Of a stretch of DNA of 64,000 nucleotides, positions 56,810 through 64,000 are shown piece after piece (within the stretch, counting starts at the first letter, position 1; every line of letters begins with the position of its first letter). The stretch covers positions 58,959,416-59,023,415 of the forward strand of contig OX421966.1 in assembly GCA_949128115.1 (NCBI GenBank), written 5' to 3'. The position numbers were made by a program, and so were the translations under genes. This DNA comes from Anaspis maculata (Eukaryota > Arthropoda > Insecta > Coleoptera > Scraptiidae). Under the pieces are notes generated by a model. The model was given only the letters and a program-made list of their open reading frames with translations, was not told where the DNA came from and made no database searches.

Positions 56810-57552
56810 CCGACAACCTATCTTCATTCCTGCTTTTAACTCCAGTCATCAATGTCATTTTTTATTCTTAGGTATTGATTGAAACACATATGGATGGAGG
56901 CACTAAGCTACGCTTGATAAATTTATCAATGCAGATAGAATTCAACTTGTAAAGAATGGCAAAATCTCGAGCAACCTTCATACATTCGTGTCTCAATTAT
57001 TAGAATAGGATTGTTTATCGTTGAGGTTATTTTTACAAGAAGTATTTTTATAATCTTTGTTATTACCTCAGAGTTTTGTTTTTGTTGACATTTATAATAA
57101 ATTCTATCTACTTTCATAACATAGAATTATGCGCTTTTGTTTCATCAGTTACCTCCTTCAAAATCTAGCCAAAAACTGAAGCAAAACCTCACGTTTTATG
57201 ACACAAGTACTTACACAAATGCAGCAAATGCTTCAAGTTTGAAAATATTTTCAGACCCCCCCCCCCACTAACAAAATTGTCTTGTCTGTGGCGCTGTAGG
57301 GACTAGAAATTCATATAATTGCTAGTTTTGTTCATGCAACTAGGTTCTAGCATCGAGTGAATAATCGGTCAACATTTCATTTTTTCATTTCGTAGGGTTC
57401 GGCCTAATCACGGCGGCAGCAGGGGGGGCAAAAAATCTGCTGGCCCGCCTGAATTCGAAAAAAAATCGCCTGCGACGCTAGACCGGACCCCCCTTACCCC
57501 TTTCCCTTCTTAGGGGCCTCATCCTACATTTCCGCCCCGGGCCCCCAATTCT
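56810..57552. other. hAT 3' flank, no gene
   Basis: Non-coding sequence between the transposase stop and the right terminus, with a C-run near 57258 and a G/C-rich subterminal region from about 57410. Confidence 0.5.
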
Positions 57553-58430
57553 CTTAGTCCGCCACTGCAACCAATGTCAATTTTTAATTTTATCTCCATT
57601 TCGTTTCTTCCATCATCGTCACTTTCGTAATTTTCATCACTATTCCTGTCGTTGTCATTGCTAAATAAAGCTAATAGTACCATTTTCATTGCTATTTTTG
57701 TCGCCAATAATATCGCTGCTAAGTTTATTGGAGATTTCCAATCATATCTCATATCTATATTTACCTACAAAGATTTTTTGCATATAGTTACAGGCTCGGT
57801 TACAGGTGTTTCAAATTTAAGCGATCAAACTTTGGGACAAAATTCTCCGCATCCTCTTGATTCAGAAAAATATAACATACAGGGTGATTCACAACTTAGG
57901 TAAATATAGATATGAGATATGATTGGAAATCTCCAATAAACTTAGCAGCGATATTATTGGCGACAAAAATAGCAATGAAAATGATACTATTAGCTTTATT
58001 TAGCAATGACAACGACAGGAATAGTGATGAAAATTACGAAAGTGACGATGATGGAAGAAACGAAATGGAGATAAAATTAAAAATTGACATTGGTTGAAGT
58101 CACGTCTAGGTAAAACCATATAGGATAGGGATAGGGGTCATGATACCTAGATCTCTTTATATGTTCCTATATGACAGTCAGAAACTTGATATACAGGGTG
58201 ATTCACACAACTTATGACTTTCCTTTCAAGGGGTTATGGGGCCCCAAAAACTTGACTTCATGTGCTTGAAAATAATTCAAAAAGCTATATGGTTTACGAG
58301 GAAAAAAATAATGAAAATTTGGCAAACATATGTGGGACCTCGTGTGGGACTAATGGGTTTATTTTTCTATCTGTTGATGAGACATACGATTCAACAATAG
58401 TTTAAAGATAAGCGAAAATGTTTCTATGTA

Positions 58431-61400
58431 TTATGCATTCAGCTTTTATTTGCAACAAAGCAGGCGAGCCTAGTTTGACAGAATCCACTCTGTAAAAACG
58501 CTGTCAGTGGAATGCCACAGTTTAGGTTATGCATTATTTTCTGGGGTTATCGCTTTACTTCAAAATCCAGAACAGTGTTGCAAGTTAATTTCTGATTGAT
58601 TGAATGTCCGAATGACATAGACTATCAAGCGCTTGTCATTCTTCAAGCGTAGTGGAGAACAGGGATCACGCGTGGAGAAGTTCTTCCTCATTCTACATTA
58701 TGGAACAAACGAAGTTGTACAGGCGGTGCTATACTTAGTGAGAAGAGAAATTTAAAATTTGGCTGTATTTAACAAGGAGGAAGCTGTGTCATGAAAGCCG
58801 TGTTTCTTTCAGTCGATAGAGATCGATCTGGTACTGGCATCTACTAATAACAATAAAAGTGAAGACCATTAAATTGAAACGAATGATGGCTCTGGTCTAT
58901 TAATTTTTATTAGGGTAGGTACTCTTAGAAACAAGGTAGGTACTTGAACTCGGAACATTTCGGAATCCGTAAATTTGTGGAGATAGGTAGGGACTGTCCA
59001 TCACTTGAGCTTGCAACATGATCGAACAAGCTTCTTAGTTTCTTTTCAGCCATCCTGTCTGAAACGGACTTTCATCAGCTAGGTCCTCGCTCCGTTTTCA
59101 TTTTCATTGATTTTTTCATTTCACTGCTAGCTTTACTGAGCACTGTAGGTAGCTAGCCAAAATATACTGAAGAAAGGAGTTTCACAAAATGTGTGTAGGC
59201 AGAATAACAGCTTCCACATCTGGTGATCTTCAAAAAGATTTTCTCACTGTAATGTAACCCACTTTTCGACGTTTGGCCTCGATCGTCATTACTCCCTCCC
59301 CTTCCTACGTTGTCTACCTTTTCCCTACGTTGTGAATTTCTTACTCTAGATGAGAATGTGAATTTGGGGATGGTGCTGAAAGTTCTTAATGAAACGCGAA
59401 TGAAGGCAAGCAAAATGAAGTTTTTTATTTGAATCGTTTGCAAAGTTTTAATGAATCGGTCTCTTTTCTCAAAACACCTCACAACAATAAACTGACAGAA
59501 TGACAAAATGACATGACATGGATCAAAACAAACAAAACACAAACACAAATGAAACAAGAAAGTCATTACAAATCATTTAGACAATGCAGGAATCAACAAC
59601 AATAAAATAAACACATAATTAGATTAACAAAATACAACAAGAAATCATAAAATGCATCAAACTGTCAGTAAACGCAAAAGAATAGTGACGTATTCGCTGA
59701 CAGGCACACATGGGAAGAACACGTCAAAGAAACCCCTGCGTATTGCCTGATTGAGTGCTGAAAATCCCTTCCCAAATGATATTATGAAAATTGAGTGTAA
59801 ATGAGTCATGGTGGAATGACAGAGAAGTCACTCTAGTAATGCATTCATCAAGACAGCGCAAATTGGTACTCAAACGTCTTTAAATGTTCGCTTAGTTTGC
59901 CATTTAGTTACGTAACAACAAGAGGAAACTCGCTCGCTTACGCTTTGGTGAAACTTTACGCTCAGGATTCAATGTTTACGCTTTACGCACAAAAGCACAC
60001 TTTCGCCACTCCGCATCTCTTTCTCAAGGCAGAAAGCAATTAGTAGACACATGACACTCAACTAAACCAAGAAATATAAATAAAAATATAAATAAATATA
60101 AATCAAGGCTCTGGGTTCCCACAGAGTAGGTTTTTGCGTGTAAAGGCTCAAGGGACCGCTGAAAAGACCTAAACCCAATAGCTAGGTGTCCCCCTAGAGT
60201 TGATACCGATCTATTACTAACCTGAAACTGCTCCCCCGATTCCCGACCCTCCTTAATTCCCCAAACAGTAAACAAAAAGGAAACAAAACATGAAACACAA
60301 AAGTCAATAACATTTGAACAATTCCTGAGCAGCCAGGGAGTGTTGGCCCGTACACGACTTCAAGGATACATGGGACATGATAAACATAACATGATAAACA
60401 TAAATGTTAAAAGCTAGCTCACACACACATGTTCAGGTTCAACCAGGCTCTTTCAGATTTCGCTTTGCCGCTTGCAGAGTTTGTAGTACCAACAAACACT
60501 GTCATGACAACGTACACTCCTGAGTAGGAGAATGAGTGAATGAATGAATGAATGAATGAAGTACCTACTTTGTATTATAACCCAACGAGTAAACACCTTT
60601 GACTAATCAAGGATATTGAATGTGTTCTGAATCCGGACCTGGCGAGAATTCCAGACGGCGCGGCGCTACCTACGTTGTAGCTACCTACCCGACAGGTAAT
60701 AAGGCCCTTCTCCCAAAAACGAACTAAACAAATCGTACGAATAATGTTTTTCCCGTTCTCTACGCGGCTTGATTTCAACTAGGGCGAAAATCCCAAATCC
60801 TACATTTTCCTTGTTTACGTCGCCATTTGCAATGGCACCCGCCGAGACCAGGAAAACCTACTTGAAATTCGCAAAAATGGGACATGCTACAGTGACCGGG
60901 CCACAAATTTACGTGCCAAGGAAAGCAACACCTTGAGGAATAAAATCAGCAAGGAAATCAAAATAGAACCCACCTGTATTCACGACTTTCCGGCCCAGAA
61001 CTTCGAACACCGCTGCGTGTTGTCGGAAATTACCTCGTTCCCCCTTTTCTCTACCCCGACCGTCTCCGCCTAATCTCAATGGTGACGTTTCTTGTCGATT
61101 TCTAGTCGTCTACTTAGGCAACCAACAAATCATTTCTCGCGCGAATTTAAAGAGGAATCTTTTTAAAACTAGGCGCAAAAGTGCGATCCCTTACATCACG
61201 TTATTCCAATCTTCCTTCAACCACACCCAAAGATCAAAATCCATCTTACACCAACTGCTTTGACATCAGAAACTGTCAGAAACATCAGACTTTTTTTTTA
61301 TCAAACACAGTGAGCACCTACCCTGATGTGAGCACAAAAATTAAGCGGCAAGGGAAAGACAACATTGCTTCATATCAGCTGGTATAGCTGACAGAGTATT

Positions 61401-61534
61401 AACACTGACACTGACTGGCAGCTGTGATAGCTGAACATGGATGTAGCTGAAGTGTCTAGGTATTTTTAATTTTAAAAAACGTAAAAACAAAATTCCAAGG
61501 CCTGCTTTGTTGCAAATAAAAGCTGAATGCATAA
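58431..61534. mobile_element. Element O (3.1 kb) inserted in N2
   Basis: The ends TTATGCATTCAGCTTTTATT and its reverse complement extend to TTGCAACAAAGCAGGC, about 35 bp. N1 shows the uninterrupted sequence at this place. The interior has no recognisable transposase. A (TGAA)n microsatellite lies at 60531-60560, and a short open frame at 60832-60936 looks protein-like. GC content rises around 60600-61050. Confidence 0.65.
60832..60936 (+). CDS. Short open frame, 34 residues, uncertain
   Basis: The ATG at 60832 follows GTCGCCATTTGCA and reads MAPAETRKTYLKFAKMGHAT... ending in IYVPRKATP, stop at 60934-60936. It is basic with balanced composition, unlike the neighbouring low-complexity frames, and could be a genuine small exon or a captured gene fragment within element O. 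No family is recognised; it may be chance. Confidence 0.25.
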   Translation: MAPAETRKTYLKFAKMGHATVTGPQIYVPRKATP

Positions 61535-62348
61535 AAACCAAGGATGTATAAAAACACTTCTCCTTTAGCAATAATCGGAGGTAAAAATAAATAATTTGTC
61601 AGTGTCAACCTCAACTGATGATGCCTCGACTTACTCCCTTTCCTCGTCTCTTTGTCCATTACATAAGGTAAGGACCCTTATGTTTGGTTGATGGTCGCAA
61701 TTATCCACTCGGGTTACCTATCTAACTGTATTTGTACCCGCTACTTGTAAATTTTAGTTGAATAGGTAATAATAATGGTCAACTAACGTCATTCTTGACA
61801 ATAATACCTTATTATCGATCAACCATTATTGAGTATGTTGTTTCCATAGTACCAGATTAGAATTATACACGTGAGGCATTGCAATCGGCGATCCCCAAAA
61901 TTTTCTTCGATGTTGAGTTCAAATAAGTCAATATTTCAGGATTTTTTTTCCAACTTTTTCACCTCAGAAATAGTTTTTCTGGCACATCCTGAGCTCACCC
62001 GTGAAAGGAAAGTCACAAGTTGTGAATCACCCTGTATAATCAATTTCACGGCTATCTGCATTAGAGCAAGCTATGGAAAAATTATTTTTTGTTGGTAGGA
62101 ATGAGTAGGAATCCATAACCGTCGTCGCAGATAGTTTGTGTAAATGTGGTATGTGAAAAGGTTAGGTACTGTGGCAGATGTCACCTGTCGCGCGGTGTGA
62201 TGCACGTCAAGTCAAAATGTTTAGTTTTAGTGGGGAAAACAGATGAACGCGTGTTCCTCGGAGTGTAAATTTGCTGGACACCGTCTTCACGGGTTGGTGG
62301 CTCTTTGCTTGTGCTCTGGTAGTGGCGGCCAGTGAGCCAGTGTATAAA

Positions 62349-62612
62349 ATGACGCCAAAGAAGTCAGCGGCAGCACTAAAGGGAAGAAAATTCAATGAAA
62401 ATGCCTGTCCAGTGGTCCCAGTGAGGTTGAGAAAATTTGCTTCCATGGACATTGATTTATGGAGTTGCACTGTTCAAGACAAGGCAGTCGAGACACGACG
62501 CGTGAGTGCACTCTCTGTTGGAAGATCTTCTCAACATGAAATTATTGACCATTTCATGTATGTATTCCCTTCTTCATCTTATTCTGGCTTGTATGCTGTT
62601 TTAGTGTTGTAG
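62349..62612 (+). CDS. 87-residue ORF in the loop of foldback F
   Basis: The ATG at 62349 begins in the left arm (MTPKKSAAALKG) and runs through the loop to TAG at 62610. It includes ENACPVVPVRLRKFASMD, DLWSCTVQDKAVETRRVSAL and a Ser-rich SSSYSGLYAVLVL end. The loop frame is also open in F1 (19720-19520, minus strand) with a few substitutions, and decayed in F2 (about 5385-5480). It looks like captured coding sequence mobilised by the foldback, or the element's own small gene. No domain is recognised and no promoter identified. Confidence 0.4.
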   Translation: MTPKKSAAALKGRKFNENACPVVPVRLRKFASMDIDLWSCTVQDKAVETRRVSALSVGRSSQHEIIDHFMYVFPSSSYSGLYAVLVL

Positions 62613-62881
62613 AGCACGTAGTACTTCCTACCATCAGTCCTACTTCCCTTTAGTGCTACCGCTGACTTCTTTTGGCGTCATTTTATACACTGGCTCAACT
62701 GGTCGCCACTACCAAAGAACAAGCAAAGAGCCACCAACCCGTGAAGACGGTGTCCAGCAAATTTACACTCCGAGGAACACGCGTTTATCTGTTCTCCTCA
62801 TATAAACTAAACATTTTGACTTGATGTGCATCACACCGCGCGACGGGTGACATCTGCCACAAATGCCACCAAATGCCAAGA

Positions 62882-63031
62882 TAGCTGCTTTCTTTCGGTC
62901 AGGATCACGGATCATGATCCGGAAATCCGCTGACTGGATTGGTTGGATTGGTTGCACGTGACATAGCCAACCAACCCTTCGAGCGGATTTCCGGATCATG
63001 ATCCGTGATCCTGACCGAAAGAAAGCAGCTA
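62882..63031. mobile_element. 150-bp MITE in the right arm of F3
   Basis: TAGCTGCTTTCTTTCGGTCA and its reverse complement form arms of about 50 bp that include CGGATCATGATCCG. F1 and the left arm of F3 lack it. Confidence 0.85.
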
Positions 63032-63209
63032 AGACCTAACCTTTTCACATACCACATTTACACAAACCTTCTGCGACGACGGTAACGGATTCCTACTCAT
63101 TCCTACCAACAAAAAATAATTTTTCCATAGCTTGCTCTAATGCAGATAGCCATGAAATTGATTATAGCCGTGACCTTTCACGTCACTCACTTCCTAAGAA
63201 GAATAGGTA

Positions 63210-63585
63210 CAGGGTGTCAAAGTTCACTTTTTTCGATTTTAAAAGTTGGTAACTTGCTAACTATTCCATCAAATTAGCTCAAATTCAGCGGAGGCTGATT
63301 TTTTGAAAATATCTACCTATCTGCCAAATTTTGCAAGAATCTGTCAAGTGGCGTATGAGTTATGGGTTAAGGTTATGGGTGGGTCACAATTTTTAAAGGT
63401 CGATCGTTCTTCAGATGTTTCCAAATTAATGATCCCCCATAACTCTTACGCCACTGATCAAATTCAGCAGGTAGGTAGATATTCCCGACATACCAGTCTA
63501 TGCTCAACTTAGGCTAATTTGCTTAAGTGGTTATTAGCAAGTTACCAATTTTTAAAAATCGAAAAAAGTGAACTTTGACACCCTG
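63210..63585. mobile_element. 376-bp CAGGGTG MITE
   Basis: The ends CAGGGTGTCAAAGTTCACTT and its reverse complement extend about 50 bp to GGTAACTTGCTAA. TA flanks both sides (63208-63209 and 63586-63587). A second inverted pair (ACTTAAGCAAATTAGCC-like) lies inside. No ORF. This is the simplest complete member of the CAGGGTG group in the window. Confidence 0.85.
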
Positions 63586-63587
63586 TA

Positions 63588-64000
63588 TCTTTCTTAGAAA
63601 TAAGCGAGTGACAGGCACGTATGTTATATTTTTATGAATCAAGAGGATGCGGATGGATGAGGAAAATCTTATCCCAAAGTTTGATCGATTGAAACTGAAA
63701 CACCCTGAATATTGCTTCCAACGCCACGTTGAAGTTCTTGGAACACATGTGGATGCACCTGATTTGAAATATGGCTGTTGGCTATTGTACTCACACGACT
63801 GTTTTTGGGTCTGGTTTTTGCCAGACACTAGATAATTTACATTGATTTTGTACAGGGTGTTCAATAAGACAGTGCAAAATTTCTGAATCGTCAAGAAGCT
63901 CCCGTTCGATTAAAAAAATGTCTCTGAAATCTCTACCATAAAGAAGACGAGGTATTAGGCCTTAAGTAGATATAGGGCGGTGTTTGAATTTTCTGCTTAT
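63588..64000. other. No gene; start of another CAGGGTG element
   Basis: CAGGGTGTTCAATAAG after TA at 63851-63852 begins an element that runs out of the window. An open frame at 63647-63835 has no recognisable domain. Confidence 0.4.

Larger units (their letters stand above)
45953..57567 (+). mobile_element. hAT DNA transposon, 11.6 kb, decayed
   Basis: The ends are CAGTGGCGGACTAAG and the exact reverse complement CTTAGTCCGCCACTG, with identical 8-bp duplications CAACCAAT (45945-45952 and 57568-57575). It encodes a hAT transposase (52881-56800) on the + strand. hAT elements are usually 3-5 kb. The excess here comes from nested repeats, notably a 2.1-kb palindrome (50380-52516), a MITE at 46279, a THAP-like remnant at 47721 and an insertion in the transposase at 54165. 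Several coding breaks mean it is no longer autonomous. Confidence 0.93.
45835..58191. mobile_element. M: palindrome interrupted by a hAT element
   Basis: The ends are TATCAAGTTTCTGACTGTCAT and the reverse complement. The left arm is split by the hAT element at 45953-57567. The right arm (57905-58191) is intact and contains CATTGGTTGAAGTCAC, the single-copy target. The arms of the inner half (57576-57770 and 57905-58092) match closely; the loop at about 57780-57890 includes a further CAGGGTGATTCACAACTT. Confidence 0.75.
45127..62034. mobile_element. 16.9-kb mirrored complex N1-M-N2
   Basis: It starts CAGGGTGATTCACAACTTGTG and ends with the reverse complement, TA on both sides. The outer units N1 (45127-45832) and N2 (58194-62034) are copies of one CAGGGTGATTCAC element in opposite orientation. 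Between them lies palindrome M (45835-58191), also bounded by TA. M carries an 11.6-kb hAT element in its left arm, and N2 carries a 3.1-kb element O. The whole reads as a symmetric stack enlarged by insertions. Confidence 0.7.
58194..62034 (-). mobile_element. N2: second CAGGGTGATTCAC element, inverted relative to N1
   Basis: The left part (58194-58430) and right part (61535-62034) match N1 in reverse. The middle is element O. The right-hand TA (62035-62036) is also the left target duplication of F3. Confidence 0.75.
62037..63164 (+). mobile_element. Foldback element F, copy 3 (F3), 1.1 kb
   Basis: The ends TAATCAATTTCACGG and the reverse complement are flanked by TA (62035-62036 and 63165-63166). 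Arms of about 340 bp match those of F1. The loop carries the frame at 62349-62612. The right arm is interrupted by a 150-bp MITE (62882-63031); the left arm has the unoccupied sequence (GTGGCAGATGTCACC). Confidence 0.88.

Overview
The window looks like nuclear DNA of an insect (order not determined): AT-rich, intron-bearing, and dominated by transposable elements. Three host genes are supported. (1) A two-exon gene on the + strand (12125-12584) encodes an 87-residue, cysteine-rich, single-pass membrane protein of unknown family. (2) RpL38 lies on the - strand (12640-13338), with four coding exons rebuilt exactly to the canonical 70 residues and an untranslated first exon. It converges on gene 1, and the two share a palindromic polyadenylation site. 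(3) LDAH, lipid droplet-associated hydrolase (- strand, 24490-40755), has two coding exons separated by a 15.35 kb intron filled with repeats.

Almost everything else is nested mobile DNA. From left to right: a TTAA-bounded piggyBac-like shell (1359-8629) holding foldback elements, a captured-sequence foldback, a degenerate CACGTG-rich tract and a LINE insertion; a GGCAGC-ended element (8851-9670); minisatellites; host genes 1 and 2; a palindrome within a palindrome (13504-16462); a 4.2 kb palindrome D (17444-21671) whose arms carry five further insertions, including a hAT element with an 8-bp target duplication; a small element with a 52-codon ORF resembling the N-terminal part of a tyrosine recombinase (22704-23181); and LDAH exon 2. 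The LDAH intron holds a 198-bp tandem repeat, palindrome B4, a solo LTR broken in its TATA box, several small palindromes, a Ty3/gypsy element lacking protease, RT and RNase H (34859-38636), and a 118-bp tandem array. Then come LDAH exon 1; element Q (41362-43650) with an internal hAT MITE; and a 16.9 kb mirrored complex (45127-62034) in which an 11.6 kb hAT element with a decayed transposase sits inside one arm of a palindrome. The complex is followed by foldback F3 (62037-63164) and a 376-bp MITE (63210-63585).

Two patterns unite the repeats. More than 30 copies of the 7-mer CAGGGTG/CACCCTG occur, mostly next to TA and mostly at the ends of long palindromes. In four places a CAGGGTG-ended element sits at the exact dyad centre of another palindrome, giving onion-like mirrored structures. 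Opposite palindrome arms, and sibling LTRs, preserve empty sites, so several insertions and target duplications can be verified within this one sequence.
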